Assembly: GCA_040386775.1 (NCBI GenBank)
Contig: JAZKEU010000016.1
Location: 13,801-77,800 of the forward strand
Source of the DNA: Bdellovibrionota bacterium
Lineage (GTDB): Bacteria > Bdellovibrionota > Bdellovibrionia > Bdellovibrionales > JAEYZS01
Direction: 5' to 3'
DNA: 64,000 nt
Shown: positions 26,339 to 37,761 of the stretch, piece after piece
Layout of the letters: each line of letters begins with the position of its first letter
Numbering within the stretch: the first letter of the stretch is position 1
The notes under the pieces: generated by a model
The model's input: only the letters and a program-made list of their open reading frames with translations
What the model was told of the DNA's origin: nothing
Databases searched by the model: none
Program-made: the position numbers and the translations under genes

Positions 26339-29300
26339 ATGAAAAAACTGATTAATGAAGTTGTGATATTCCTGCTGATCATCTCGTTCACCAGCAACAC
26401 TTTGGCAGCAAATACGAATTCATCTTCTGACAAGAAGCCATTGATTGCCATGACTCCAGGAGCGGAGACGCGCGCACAACCTACGCCTAAAACATTCTCG
26501 GAAATAGTCCTCGAGCATCTTGGTTTAGGTCCAAAGCCAACTATCACTCCGCAGGTTCAAAAGGCCAATATAGGAAAGTCCGGCAAGCATACTCAAGATA
26601 AGTATGGGGCTACAGAAACTCCCAACTCATTACAAATTCAAAAAGACATTATAAAAATTAGAGAAAAAAGAGAGATGGCAAGAAAATTTAGAGAGTTCAT
26701 CGCTCTAGAACAAAAAAACGAACATACTTATAGAATACAGCTTGAGCAACAAAGAAAATCTATAAACTCTCAGACTATAAAACAAATCAATGATTACTAT
26801 GAAAGAATAGATACTGAAAAATCTAACAATTCATCTTTGGATGCAAACGTTATCAATTCCAGAGAATACCAATTGATTGATGCTTACTACGTGTCAGCAA
26901 TTCTAAGATACGTTGAAACAAACAAACAAAAATCAGAATCCAATCCAGATGCAAAATTCTCTATGACTGAATTTCAAGCATACTTAGATACAACACAAAA
27001 AATGATGAGTAAGCTCTTTGGTTTGAGTGCCGTAGCAACCAAAAATTATTCTTATGAACATCTTTTGGATATTCATGAAAAATTATCAAGCCTACCTGAT
27101 AAACCTACAGTCATTATGGATATAAGAAAAAATCCATCTACACAAATAGAGGTAGATTCAGATGATGACTTGCTTTATGCCCTCGCAGGTTCTTCAGAAA
27201 TTTTAAGATTTGCCTTAGAAAATTCATTGGCCCTGGTTACATATCAAGATGGTTTAATGCCTAGAAATGCAGATGGATCAATTGATGATGAGTCCATCGT
27301 AAAAATTCGAGATAGATACGGCAATGAACAAGATATGAAACTCAGTATCTTTATGATGTTGATGGGTGACCGCAGCGGCAACAGAACAAAGTCTTTTGCC
27401 CATGGTAATTCTTTATTCGCATTAAGATATCTTCTTTCTCGCTACGAATCGGAGAAAAGAAAAATTGAAGAGATCAAAGCCAACAATAAAAGAACAGTAG
27501 AAGTTGCAGCAAATCTGTTAAGAAGAAATACAGAGAACCCGGTGCAACCAGAACTATTTAATAGCGGAACAACCGACTCGTCAAAAAGAAAGCTTGGTAT
27601 CGTCAATGCCGATGGCTCTTTGGATTTATCCGGAATAGAACTTCCCGCACTCAAGGCTGTCCCTAGAGAAGAAAATATTCGTTTGCAAAATTTAGTTGAA
27701 ATTTTTCAACGTAGTAATCAAGCTGATAACCAAACAAGAAATGGGTTCTATTATCCAACCTCCAGAACAAACTACATTCTAAAGGTAACGCCTGAAGAAA
27801 AAGAACAATTCAAAAAAGAATTTCCAGAGTTAGAATTCGAGAGTCTCGGACGCAAAGGGAATTATATTCACCTCCGTCTAAAATCTGCAGACCAAAAAAA
27901 GATAACTCTTATGAGATATAAGGTTCAGCCTGAACTCATTAAAAAATTCTCTCCCCTCATGATAGAAAAAACTCTTGTTTCAGAAGTTAATTCTTCTGTT
28001 AAACATGCCGCCGCTGTATTCCCTATAGAATCTGTCTCTTTCTATATCGGTATGTATGTTAATACGATGCTTAACCTTAGTATTAAGTATAAAGATGATC
28101 CTGCTGCGCTAGAAAAATATTATCACGAAGCTACCTCTGCAGCTGGTCAGTTAAGCTTTTTTGCCTTCATGCTTGGAAACAGAATATTCACAAACTTAAT
28201 TGGTCCACATATAGGATCTAAACAAATATTACATCAACTCCTAGGATTCCTTGGTATGGGTGTAGGTTCTATTGCTTCTGCCGGTTTTCATGATGTTATA
28301 TCAATGACAAAAAGCTGTGCCATTAATCTTATGGGTGTTGACGAATTTGATGGCAAAGAACAACAAAAAGTTCTGCAAGAATGTCAGGCAACTTACGATA
28401 GAGTGGTCAGTTCCGAAAACATGCATAATTATATCGTATCATTTATGAATATTGCGATAGCCGGTGGTGCGTCTACAGCGACAACCGCCATTGCCGGATT
28501 GACTACTTCCGTCGCTGCGCAAGGATCAAAATGGGCGGTGCAAGAAGCCGCACTCGCCACCGGTAACAAGACACTTCTTCGTGCTGGTTCGACATTGGAA
28601 GGTCTTGCGATGGAAATCAACGTCGCAAATCAAGAGTTGCGCGCCTATTCTCTAACCAAAAGCGTTATGGCCGGTGGGAAGCTTACAACTTCATCTAGAC
28701 TGGCAAGTTGGTTTGGATTTATTCCTGGAAAAGAAGGAAACTTAATGCGTATCAGTTTAAGCTTCGGACGCTTAGGTTGGAAACTTGTAGGCGGTATTGT
28801 TATCTTCTTCCAGTGGGATGAATGGTTTAGACCTTATACCTACAAATTTGAACAGAAAACTATGGGTGCAGGAAAAAAATTAGGATCACTGCACACCAGA
28901 CAATATGAGCAGCTGAGCTACCTAGAAAAAAATAACTGGACAATGCCACTTTGTATTCTCGATGGACTAAGAACGCCTGCGCCAGGCCCAGTACCTGCTG
29001 ATTGCGATCCATACAAAAATTCTACCGATATTAAAGAACAATCAAAGCTGTGGAGAGATGCTCTATTGTATAAGTTCATGGGGTCTTATTCAAACTGGTT
29101 AATGTATATCGAGAACTACCAATCTCAGTGGTCGATGACTCAGGAGTTTTACAAGCAACTCTCGAGCTATACTTATATCGCTCGATCTGAAAATTTTGAT
29201 GGAAAAAAACTAAGTTACTTTAATCCATTACTCCACGATGATGACTTTAATGGCGTTCTCTATTCAGATAGAGTTAAATTATTTGATCCCTCGATGATGG

Positions 29301-31555
29301 ACGTTGTGCGAGACGAGATGGGAGAAATCACTTTTGACGGAATGAATAAACTACGCGCACAAAGAGTTATTGATTTGCTACCAGCGATTGGTAACAAAAT
29401 TAAGGAAATTCAAGCAAAGATTGATCAAACCAAAGGGCCAAAGAACTCCCTGGCTGAGAGTCTTATTGTTAAGGACTTGATTGCTACCAAGACTCTACTA
29501 TCAAAAATTTCTAAGAATATTGTAAATTACCTCGTTTTATCTGAAACACAAAGAGCTAAGGAAAATAGCTCTATCCTTGATTTCTTAAAAGGAAAAAAAT
29601 CTACAACGGCAACCGATGTTTCCCTTGGAATAGTAAGAAGTCATTTCTCTAAAAAAGAACTGAATGGCGAAGACTTACCTGTATACAAAGATTTTTCTCC
29701 TTTGATCCATGTTATTGATATTATCAATACATCTTTTAAGGACTACACAAGTACCTACAGAAATTATAAAGCAGAGGGGCCTACACGCGAGAAAACTCCT
29801 ATAGAATCACAAATGATGTATGCGGCTTACGAAAAAGCAACATTCTTTAAAGGCCTCAGAGATTATTTGGGCAATCCTTATCCTGCCTCAAGAGGAGAGG
29901 CTTTTGTCCGTGCTTTTGATGATTTTGTTAAAAATTCTTATACAGAAGAACAAATTAAAAAAATGTCTAAAAAAACCGGATCTGTTGGTAGAGATTTACT
30001 TTGGAACGCTGTATGCGGTGAGCACTACATTGGCGAAGCAGATCTTGAAAACGATCCCATGAAAAGCAATATCATTGATGAAGAATGGGGTGAAGACGCT
30101 GACTTTAAAATACCGCGCCTTGTTCAAAAAAGGAACGATAAGCTTTGCTCAAACTACAAAGTTTCGCATCCTACCCGTGGCTTAAAAGTAACAGATTCAG
30201 TTTTGGATTACTTAATGAGAAATTCTGAACTTGGAAAAAGCTCCGGTGATTTTGATTCTCTATGGAAGGATATAATTCAATTAAAATTGGAAAAAATTTA
30301 TAATAAATTTGATAAAAGCTATCAAGTGTTAATTCGCAAGAATTATATACCAAATTTAACTGGTGAGATTACAGAACCTTCTGAACCAAATCTAGCTGAA
30401 AAAATTAATAACTTCACCCCTACTGGTCAAATTACTAATTTCATTTCTGCGAAGCTCGAGCAAAAAATTGATCTTTCTGGAACTCCAATAGAGGTTTATA
30501 AGAAAATCAAAGCACAAAGAAATTCTTATGTCGCAAATGTAGGGCTCAATGTTATACAAACATATGTAGGCGAAGTGGATATTTATCTAAAAGTATTAGA
30601 TAGTGTTTTTAAAAATTCTATAAAACAAAATTTCAGAATAAGGTCTGCACAATTGAAGAAACCTGAAGAAATTAATAAACTCAGAAGAGAGTTATCTGAT
30701 CGTACGCAAAAATTTGATCATGTAGTGAAAAACTTTAAAGAATCTTTCATAAAAATTCTTTTGAGCTTTAAAGAAAAAAAGGTAGATGTAGAATCTGAGT
30801 ATGCAGCCTTGCTTTTTTCATACTATAACATTATCAAATCTGTTGGAATTGTCGGCGATATCGAAATCAAACAAGAAAATGAAGATATCCAAGGCGTGGG
30901 AGAAACTACAACTAAAATTGTAGCCCATATTTCTAGAAGTACTTTCGGAACGAAAATTTTGGCTATGTATTTTGAGAAGAAGCAGAAAAAGGAATTGGAA
31001 GATCTTGTCAAAAAAATGGGAGCTACAGATGATGTTTCAAAGAGCTTCGTACAGGCCCAGGCTCTCGGTGATTTAGTTAACGAAAATTTCGCAAGCAAGA
31101 TGAAAACAAGAATTGAGACTCACCCGGCGATCAAATCTACCTTTGAAGATCTAATGAAAAAAGTAGAAGCCGAGAAATCCATAAACAATCCCTATACTCA
31201 GGCTATAAACATGTCTTTACCTGTCCTGGACGAAGAACGTAGAATCCTATTTCAGCCTGCTGGTACACTGGCGTTTAGCTTAACAAATGAATCCGGTAGT
31301 CAGTATTTAATGAATATTCCTAGTGTTATTGATACTTTGAAAAATAAAGAATCTAATCCTCTCGACCTTCTTATGGCAAAGTTAAGCAATCAGTATTTAG
31401 CAGTCGTCGGTGCCGCCCGCAGTATCGATGTGCTGATGGAAGAAGTATATTTTAATGTGAATATCCTAGAAGCAGCAGACATTAATAATGAGTATAGACA
31501 GATTGAAATACAAAAAGCAGATAAGTTCCGCCCTGGAACAATGAGGAGGAATTAA
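26339..31555 (+). CDS. Very large exported protein of unknown function
   Basis: The 1738-residue product begins with a signal peptide (INEVVIFLLIISFTSNTLAA). The N-terminal third is Lys/Glu-rich with coiled-coil character near residues 95-160. A central block, about 560-830, holds several Gly/Ala-rich hydrophobic segments (for example LLGFLGMGVGSIASAGF and MNIAIAGGASTATTAIAG), which could be membrane-inserting. The last 900 residues are mainly helical and charged. I recognise no domain. Codon use and composition look like the neighbours, so recent transfer is not suggested. A sigma-54-like promoter lies just upstream, and a smaller secreted orphan follows. Confidence 0.85.
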   Translation: MKKLINEVVIFLLIISFTSNTLAANTNSSSDKKPLIAMTPGAETRAQPTPKTFSEIVLEHLGLGPKPTITPQVQKANIGKSGKHTQDKYGATETPNSLQIQKDIIKIREKREMARKFREFIALEQKNEHTYRIQLEQQRKSINSQTIKQINDYYERIDTEKSNNSSLDANVINSREYQLIDAYYVSAILRYVETNKQKSESNPDAKFSMTEFQAYLDTTQKMMSKLFGLSAVATKNYSYEHLLDIHEKLSSLPDKPTVIMDIRKNPSTQIEVDSDDDLLYALAGSSEILRFALENSLALVTYQDGLMPRNADGSIDDESIVKIRDRYGNEQDMKLSIFMMLMGDRSGNRTKSFAHGNSLFALRYLLSRYESEKRKIEEIKANNKRTVEVAANLLRRNTENPVQPELFNSGTTDSSKRKLGIVNADGSLDLSGIELPALKAVPREENIRLQNLVEIFQRSNQADNQTRNGFYYPTSRTNYILKVTPEEKEQFKKEFPELEFESLGRKGNYIHLRLKSADQKKITLMRYKVQPELIKKFSPLMIEKTLVSEVNSSVKHAAAVFPIESVSFYIGMYVNTMLNLSIKYKDDPAALEKYYHEATSAAGQLSFFAFMLGNRIFTNLIGPHIGSKQILHQLLGFLGMGVGSIASAGFHDVISMTKSCAINLMGVDEFDGKEQQKVLQECQATYDRVVSSENMHNYIVSFMNIAIAGGASTATTAIAGLTTSVAAQGSKWAVQEAALATGNKTLLRAGSTLEGLAMEINVANQELRAYSLTKSVMAGGKLTTSSRLASWFGFIPGKEGNLMRISLSFGRLGWKLVGGIVIFFQWDEWFRPYTYKFEQKTMGAGKKLGSLHTRQYEQLSYLEKNNWTMPLCILDGLRTPAPGPVPADCDPYKNSTDIKEQSKLWRDALLYKFMGSYSNWLMYIENYQSQWSMTQEFYKQLSSYTYIARSENFDGKKLSYFNPLLHDDDFNGVLYSDRVKLFDPSMMDVVRDEMGEITFDGMNKLRAQRVIDLLPAIGNKIKEIQAKIDQTKGPKNSLAESLIVKDLIATKTLLSKISKNIVNYLVLSETQRAKENSSILDFLKGKKSTTATDVSLGIVRSHFSKKELNGEDLPVYKDFSPLIHVIDIINTSFKDYTSTYRNYKAEGPTREKTPIESQMMYAAYEKATFFKGLRDYLGNPYPASRGEAFVRAFDDFVKNSYTEEQIKKMSKKTGSVGRDLLWNAVCGEHYIGEADLENDPMKSNIIDEEWGEDADFKIPRLVQKRNDKLCSNYKVSHPTRGLKVTDSVLDYLMRNSELGKSSGDFDSLWKDIIQLKLEKIYNKFDKSYQVLIRKNYIPNLTGEITEPSEPNLAEKINNFTPTGQITNFISAKLEQKIDLSGTPIEVYKKIKAQRNSYVANVGLNVIQTYVGEVDIYLKVLDSVFKNSIKQNFRIRSAQLKKPEEINKLRRELSDRTQKFDHVVKNFKESFIKILLSFKEKKVDVESEYAALLFSYYNIIKSVGIVGDIEIKQENEDIQGVGETTTKIVAHISRSTFGTKILAMYFEKKQKKELEDLVKKMGATDDVSKSFVQAQALGDLVNENFASKMKTRIETHPAIKSTFEDLMKKVEAEKSINNPYTQAINMSLPVLDEERRILFQPAGTLAFSLTNESGSQYLMNIPSVIDTLKNKESNPLDLLMAKLSNQYLAVVGAARSIDVLMEEVYFNVNILEAADINNEYRQIEIQKADKFRPGTMRRN

Positions 31556-31790
31556 ATTCAGATTTTAAGGATTTGGCATAGAAGTTCTTAAATCTAAAAT
31601 AAAGCGTACCTAAGGTCTGAAAACATAATTTAGATGTCAAAATTAAGCCCTTAGTCTTACCTTTTTTCATACCTTACAATAAAGGCATGTTTTAATAGAA
31701 AACCTAGAGGGTTTAAACTATAATTGAAAAATATTATTAAGTTATTTAAACATTAAAATAATTAAAAAACTATAAACGGAGGAATTTAAA

Positions 31791-32465
31791 ATGAATCTAA
31801 CTAAGAAAACAGTGATAGTCGCATTATCACTAGTAGCTCTTTCAACTTCAGCAATTGCGGGCCCAACAGGCGGAAAGCCAAAAAGAACTAGCGAAGATGC
31901 TGCTTCAAGCTTAAAAGGCGGCAAAAAAGTAGAAGGTACATCTGAAGCTGCTGCGAAAATAAGAGAAGGAAAATCTTATAGATTGGTTCAAGATACTATT
32001 ACTAAAGTTGGCGTAACTGGAATCGTAATTAGTGGCATTAAAATCAATGCAGAGAACCAAGAAAGAGTTACGCTCAGGCTAGCTGAAGCTCTAGATAAAA
32101 ATCTTCTTGGAGAAGGTGCACAAGAGACTCTCGCTTCAATCGCTAAAGATCCAACTAACGAAGCAAACAGAGCGCTTTTAGCAAACCTTGTTGGATTAGC
32201 TATCAGACAAAAGCTCACTACTGAGAATTTAGTTTTTGAAGAAATGGTAGATGGTCAAATGACTAGACTCAACACTATGGACTTCTTAAATGGAGAAGCT
32301 AAATCTATTGCTGCATCTGGTAATCCAAAATTTGCTAGCTTCTTAGCTAAGAAATCTCAGTATGAAAGAACAATGTCTTCAAAAGAAGCTATCAAAAAGG
32401 CTCTTGAAGAACTTGGAATTTCTTATGAAGAGTTCGTAAGAAGATGCCTTAAATCAAAAGCATAG
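31791..32465 (+). CDS. Small secreted protein of unknown function
   Basis: The 224-residue protein has a signal peptide (VIVALSLVALSTSAIAG) and then a Lys/Ala/Glu-rich helical body with no recognised family. GGAGGA precedes the ATG at good spacing. It lies 235 bp after the 1738-residue gene on the same strand and ends in a strong terminator, so it may have its own promoter or share the upstream transcript. No clear promoter is visible in the gap. Confidence 0.8.
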   Translation: MNLTKKTVIVALSLVALSTSAIAGPTGGKPKRTSEDAASSLKGGKKVEGTSEAAAKIREGKSYRLVQDTITKVGVTGIVISGIKINAENQERVTLRLAEALDKNLLGEGAQETLASIAKDPTNEANRALLANLVGLAIRQKLTTENLVFEEMVDGQMTRLNTMDFLNGEAKSIAASGNPKFASFLAKKSQYERTMSSKEAIKKALEELGISYEEFVRRCLKSKA

Positions 32466-32484
32466 TTTTAAAATAACTATAAAA

Positions 32485-32518
32485 AAAAAGCCAAGCCCTA
32501 AAAAGCTTGGCTTTTTTT
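32485..32518 (+). terminator. Rho-independent terminator
   Basis: AAAAAGCCAAGC (32485-32496) pairs with GCTTGGCTTTTT (32505-32516) across loop CCTAAAAA, followed by more T. The A-run on the other side means it can also act for the leftward gene that ends at 32537. Confidence 0.9.
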
Positions 32519-32536
32519 ATGCTCTTTCGAATCTAC

Positions 32537-33049
32537 TTATTGATTCCCCGTACTGTCTTTCACTGGGCGAGCCTTTAAAGTCTTTGGATCCACTTCCACC
32601 TTCACTCCTGCTCTTGCGGCATTTTCTTTGAACTCGCGTACGAATTCTTCGTTGGTCACGCCTGGCGGCGGAGTGTTTCTATTTTCGATCACCTGCTGTT
32701 CAAATTCAGTTGAAGGGTCTTTTCCGACCGCATGATCGTATTGATCCCTAAAGACTCCTGGATCTTGCGGGTTTTGTTGTTTTGGATTTACAATAAATGG
32801 CGCGCGCTTTTTCTGTGTAGGCACCGCTTGCAGATTCTTGGGAGCTTCATTTTTTAACTCCATTTCTTTTCTCTGACCTTCGATTTCGATTCTCTTTCCT
32901 GTGCTTATGATTTTATCGTTCACTCGCTGCTCAACCTTCGAAGGCTTCTGTTCGATATTGCCTGTGTACTCTGGACCTTGTGCAAAGGCCATATTCGGAA
33001 GGATCGCATTTAGAATTATAAGATTTAGAATTATAAGTTTGTTAATCAT
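32537..33049 (-). CDS. Secreted charged protein of unknown function
   Basis: The 170-residue product has a signal peptide (LIILNLIILNAILPNMAFA) and a low-complexity, highly charged body rich in Gln, Lys, Glu and Pro (QKPSKVEQRVND, PTQKKRAPFIVNPKQQNPQD). It is probably largely disordered in the periplasm. No family is recognised. It follows the sensor kinase gene on the same strand after about 60 nt. Confidence 0.7.
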   Translation of the reverse strand: MINKLIILNLIILNAILPNMAFAQGPEYTGNIEQKPSKVEQRVNDKIISTGKRIEIEGQRKEMELKNEAPKNLQAVPTQKKRAPFIVNPKQQNPQDPGVFRDQYDHAVGKDPSTEFEQQVIENRNTPPPGVTNEEFVREFKENAARAGVKVEVDPKTLKARPVKDSTGNQ

Positions 33050-33109
33050 GGCTTAAGTATACCTAAAATCTAGTGGTTAATAAAATCATTCTCATTTTGA
33101 AACATTAAA

Positions 33110-35035
33110 TTATGTATTTTTCGGAGTAATCATTGGCAAAATGATTTTAAACTCTGTACCTTTGCCCACTTCGGAATCCACAAGGATTTGGCCGTTGTGT
33201 TTTTCGATAATTCCGTAAGAAATCGACAGACCCAGGCCGGTGCCTTTGCCTACGGGTTTTGTGGTAAAGAATGGATCAAAAATTTTACTTAAAGCTTTTT
33301 CGGGAATTCCTCTGCCATCATCCCTAATAGAGATAACAACTTCTAACCCTTTTTTCTTGGTCTCAATCCAGATCTCGCCCTTACCATCGATGGCTTGAAT
33401 TGCATTGGAAACTATATTCATAAAGACTTGGTTGATTTGCCCTGCATAACAATAAATCAGCGGAATTTTCCCGAACTTGGTGTGGACTTCAATATCTTTT
33501 AATTCGCTCTTTAGAATTTGCAGCGTACTCTCTAATCCCTCTTCAAGATCATACTCTTTTTTCTCGAGCTCGTCAGATCTTGAGAAATTTTTAAGATTAA
33601 GGACAATGTCCCTCACTCTTTTTGCGCCATCTTGGCAAGACCTAATGAGCTTTGGCAGATCCTTCATCATGTACTCGTAATCCACTTCTTCTTTTGCAGC
33701 GTCAAGTTTCTTTGGGGATTTCTCGGCCACTTCGATAAGCTTTTCAAAACGATCGATATAATCCTTGAGCACTCCCATATTGCTGTAAATAAACCCAATA
33801 GGGTTATTGAGCTCGTGGGCGACTCCCGCCACCACTTGACCAAGACTTCCCATCTTAGCAGTGTGAACAAGTTGTGCTTGGGCCTCTTGCAATTCTTGGT
33901 TTGTCTTTTCGAGTTCCTTTACTTTTTTGGTCAGTTCGTTTTGTGCTTTCGTCACTTTCTTGGACATATCATTAAAGCTCTTCGTTAATTCCCCAATCTC
34001 GGTTCCGGAGTCGGCTTGGATATATGTGTGTGCGCCGCCACTTTCTAAATTTTTAACCGCACTCATCAATTGCACTAAAGGTTGAATCAAAATTCGGGAA
34101 ACAATCCAAAGTGCAAAAAGAATCAAAAGAATCACGACGCCCACAACGCTGAATACCGTTTTGTTGATTCTTTTTGTTGTCGCGTCGATTTCTTTCTTGG
34201 AAGAAGCTAAACCAAACTTAATATTTTCTTGTTCTTTTTCGAAAGGCTTAATCAATAGAGAATAGGGCTCACTCTTGCTTTCAATTGTGATGAACTTTAT
34301 GTTGTCTGTTTGACCCTTTTGATAGGCGGAAGCCCCAATCAGTAAGAAATCAGGTTGAGTGGAAACAATCGGTTTGAATTCTTTATCCAAAATCAAAACA
34401 TCTAGGTTAAATCTAGTTTTTAGGTTATCAATAAATTTTTGATCGATACGGATGGTCTCCTGAATGTAACCGTCGATGTTTTTTCTTTTGCCCACAATCT
34501 TGGAATAGGAGATCAAATCAAAACCTGATTTAGGGTTGATATCGCTCAGAATAATTTGATTTTTTTCTTTAATGGTTTTTATCAAAGAATCTGTCAGGAA
34601 AACATCGCCCTTTTCTAACTGGAGCTCGTTAATGATAAACCCATCTTCATCTTTTTTGAAGGCCACGATCAGCTGCCCCTCTCTATCAAATAGAGAAATC
34701 TGATCCAGGTAGCCTGCGCCCAGCCACTCCGAAGCTGCTCTTTTTAGGTTGGGAATATTTTTGGTAGAGATATTGTAAACCAAACCATCGTCAGTTGTAT
34801 GGAGTTCGCCTGAAGTTTTTAAATAATTTTTTAGTTCATCGATAGATTTGGAAATAACAATAAAATTATCATTCAAACGTTTGAGCATTTCGTCGCTGAA
34901 TACTTTTTCAAATTGGACTAGTGAATATCCCGTAATGAATGTGAGCGGAATCAAAGAGAACAATAGAAACCAAAGCGTCAGCATGGTTCTTAGAGATTTT
35001 TGCGGATATAGAAAAATCTTTTTAATTTGATTCAT
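33110..35035 (-). CDS. Membrane sensor histidine kinase (periplasmic sensor - HAMP - NtrB-type kinase)
   Basis: The 641-residue kinase has TM1 (about 14-37), a periplasmic sensor of about 230 residues, TM2 ([19 protein letters not shown]), a HAMP segment and coiled coil. The kinase core has [17 protein letters not shown]-box [17 protein letters not shown] and [12 protein letters not shown]. The HELNNP form is typical of kinases that phosphorylate NtrC-like regulators. A 40-codon upstream extension is rejected: AGGA lies 6 nt before the ATG at 35035 and the extension lacks signal character. It is the last recognisable gene of the mreB operon, 7 nt after the anti-sigma-like gene. Confidence 0.9.
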   Translation of the reverse strand: MNQIKKIFLYPQKSLRTMLTLWFLLFSLIPLTFITGYSLVQFEKVFSDEMLKRLNDNFIVISKSIDELKNYLKTSGELHTTDDGLVYNISTKNIPNLKRAASEWLGAGYLDQISLFDREGQLIVAFKKDEDGFIINELQLEKGDVFLTDSLIKTIKEKNQIILSDINPKSGFDLISYSKIVGKRKNIDGYIQETIRIDQKFIDNLKTRFNLDVLILDKEFKPIVSTQPDFLLIGASAYQKGQTDNIKFITIESKSEPYSLLIKPFEKEQENIKFGLASSKKEIDATTKRINKTVFSVVGVVILLILFALWIVSRILIQPLVQLMSAVKNLESGGAHTYIQADSGTEIGELTKSFNDMSKKVTKAQNELTKKVKELEKTNQELQEAQAQLVHTAKMGSLGQVVAGVAHELNNPIGFIYSNMGVLKDYIDRFEKLIEVAEKSPKKLDAAKEEVDYEYMMKDLPKLIRSCQDGAKRVRDIVLNLKNFSRSDELEKKEYDLEEGLESTLQILKSELKDIEVHTKFGKIPLIYCYAGQINQVFMNIVSNAIQAIDGKGEIWIETKKKGLEVVISIRDDGRGIPEKALSKIFDPFFTTKPVGKGTGLGLSISYGIIEKHNGQILVDSEVGKGTEFKIILPMITPKNT

Positions 35036-35042
35036 TACATTC

Positions 35043-36113
35043 CTAGTTATTTTCCGGAGTCGGGCCTTGAGAAGAATCTTCTGCTGGAACCGTAGATCCC
35101 TCACCGCCCTCTTCAGAATCTTCCATGCCTGATGAGCCTGCTCCTGCTGCACCACCGATATTTTTCTTTTCTACCCAGAGAATATATCTCTCTATTCCCT
35201 CGGGCATAATCCTTGGATGAGAAGATTTGACGATATTGAATGGAGCATATTTTTTGAGCCCGTCTTGTAAAGTGCCACTATTGTTTTGTGGAACAGAAAA
35301 ATGGAAGTAACTTCCGCCTTTTCTTCTCCAGCCCAATTCCACTTCCCCGGCTTTTTCGCCCCCAAGACTAGAAATAAGTGTGGCGATTTCTGGAGTGACT
35401 GTATCTACGTCCTCCACATACATCGTCATACGATAAACATATGCGTTTCCTTTTTTAGGAGCAGGCTTCGCTACCGGTGCTGTCGCCACAGGTGTTGTTG
35501 CTGGAGCTTGAGGTGCAACCGCCGCAACCTCCGTAGGTTTTGTATCCTCAGGTTTTATTGGCTCAATGGAAGGCTTAAGCAGCAGGGGAATTTCCTTGGA
35601 AGCAATAATAGGAGCTTTAAGTTTTACATCAGCAACTGCTATTTGCTCGCCAGTTTCTTCTTTGCCTGAAATTTCTGTTTCCGCAACCATTTCGGGTCCC
35701 GGCGGCTTGATATCAAATTTTTTCACAAGCATTGAATCTGGCTGTGTTTCTTCGCCCTTAAATAAATTTGGAACTTGAGTGACGAAAAGCGCGATCGCTA
35801 CCGCCACCACAACAGCTTCAAGGGCCCAACGTACTGGTTGCGGAAAACTATTCCATTTTAATTTAGAGAATAATTTTTCTGTGGGTTTTGGCTGATCTAA
35901 GATCAAATCCACTAAGGGTTCTGAGACTGAAATATTTTTTAATTTATCACAGTAAGAAATTCCGATAGAAAGTTTTTTTAATTCTTCACGCACTCTCGGC
36001 GAAGACTGAAGCCCCTCTTCTACCGCTTGATGTCTTAAGGGATCGAGCTTTCCTGATTTGTAATCATAAAGCATTTCGATACACATGAATTCACTTAAGT
36101 TTCTTTTACGCAT
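35043..36113 (-). CDS. Anti-sigma-factor-like single-pass membrane protein
   Basis: The 356-residue protein has an N-terminal cytoplasmic region resembling anti-sigma domains (LYDYKSGKLDPLRHQAVEEGLQ, without the paired cysteines of the zinc class). One membrane segment follows (ALEAVVVAVAIALFVTQV), then a Pro/Ala/Lys-rich spacer and a periplasmic domain (YVYRMTMYVEDVDTVTPEIA) resembling the DUF4349-like region of some anti-sigma proteins. The ATG at 36113 overlaps the end of the sigma-like gene, so they are translationally coupled, as is usual for sigma/anti-sigma pairs. The tail is Gly/Glu/Ser-rich. Confidence 0.75.
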   Translation of the reverse strand: MRKRNLSEFMCIEMLYDYKSGKLDPLRHQAVEEGLQSSPRVREELKKLSIGISYCDKLKNISVSEPLVDLILDQPKPTEKLFSKLKWNSFPQPVRWALEAVVVAVAIALFVTQVPNLFKGEETQPDSMLVKKFDIKPPGPEMVAETEISGKEETGEQIAVADVKLKAPIIASKEIPLLLKPSIEPIKPEDTKPTEVAAVAPQAPATTPVATAPVAKPAPKKGNAYVYRMTMYVEDVDTVTPEIATLISSLGGEKAGEVELGWRRKGGSYFHFSVPQNNSGTLQDGLKKYAPFNIVKSSHPRIMPEGIERYILWVEKKNIGGAAGAGSSGMEDSEEGGEGSTVPAEDSSQGPTPENN

Positions 36114-36567
36114 CAAAACCCCCGCCAGGAGGAACAATTTCACCTAATATCTTTAAACCTTTTCCAACGCGGTACCTGATGCTTCCCTCAGTTACGCCGA
36201 GACCTTCTGAAATGTCTTTATCTGAAAAATTTAAAAGCTGTGACCAGATCACGGCGAGATAAAGTTGTGGATCGATATCTTTTACAAACTCTCTCCAAGG
36301 TTCAAGCTTAAGTGTGGGAGGAATAATCCAGCCTTCTGCCAAGAGATCAAAATCTGTAGCTTTGATATTTCTTTTTTTTGAATATTTTTTCCAAACTTTG
36401 TAAGTTGAATAAACAAGGAGAGGCTCCGTAGGACCATGAGTCTCTCTGCGCTTTAAACGTTTATCATAAAGTCCTAGGGCTTCAACAGAAGCCTTTAGTG
36501 CAAGGCTCTTGTCTAAGAACGTGTAGAAAAAAAATAAAGCGACAGATCTTATCTGTGCTTCTTTCAT
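36106..36567 (-). CDS. Sigma-factor-like regulator with region-4-type HTH
   Basis: The 153-residue protein ends in a helix-turn-helix (LAVIWSQLLNFSDKDISEGLGVTEGSIRYRVGKGLKIL) of the sigma region 4 kind. The N-terminal half is helical and does not show a convincing region 2 core-binding or -10-recognition motif. It may be a divergent ECF sigma factor or a transcription factor derived from one. The mreB stop is 3 nt upstream and the anti-sigma-like gene overlaps its end, so it belongs to the mreB transcript. Confidence 0.7.
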   Translation of the reverse strand: MKEAQIRSVALFFFYTFLDKSLALKASVEALGLYDKRLKRRETHGPTEPLLVYSTYKVWKKYSKKRNIKATDFDLLAEGWIIPPTLKLEPWREFVKDIDPQLYLAVIWSQLLNFSDKDISEGLGVTEGSIRYRVGKGLKILGEIVPPGGGFDA

Positions 36568-36570
36568 AGA

Positions 36571-37653
<1,083 letters not shown>

Positions 37654-37761
37654 CTAGTGTAACTGGTTTGAAATGTGAGTCAACCCTCTAAACCTCTAGA
37701 ATTATAGCTCAAAAATTTTTTATTTTGACAGCTTAAGACGCGGAGTGATATCAACCCACAG

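Noticed and set aside
31574-31589. TGGCAT-type -24 match after the 1738-residue gene
   Set aside because: The -12 position lacks GC or GT, and the next gene starts about 200 nt away.
33110-35155. 40-codon N-terminal extension of the NtrB-like kinase
   Set aside because: It would overlap the anti-sigma-like gene and precede the first membrane segment with a Lys/Arg/Gln-rich stretch; AGGA supports 35035 instead.
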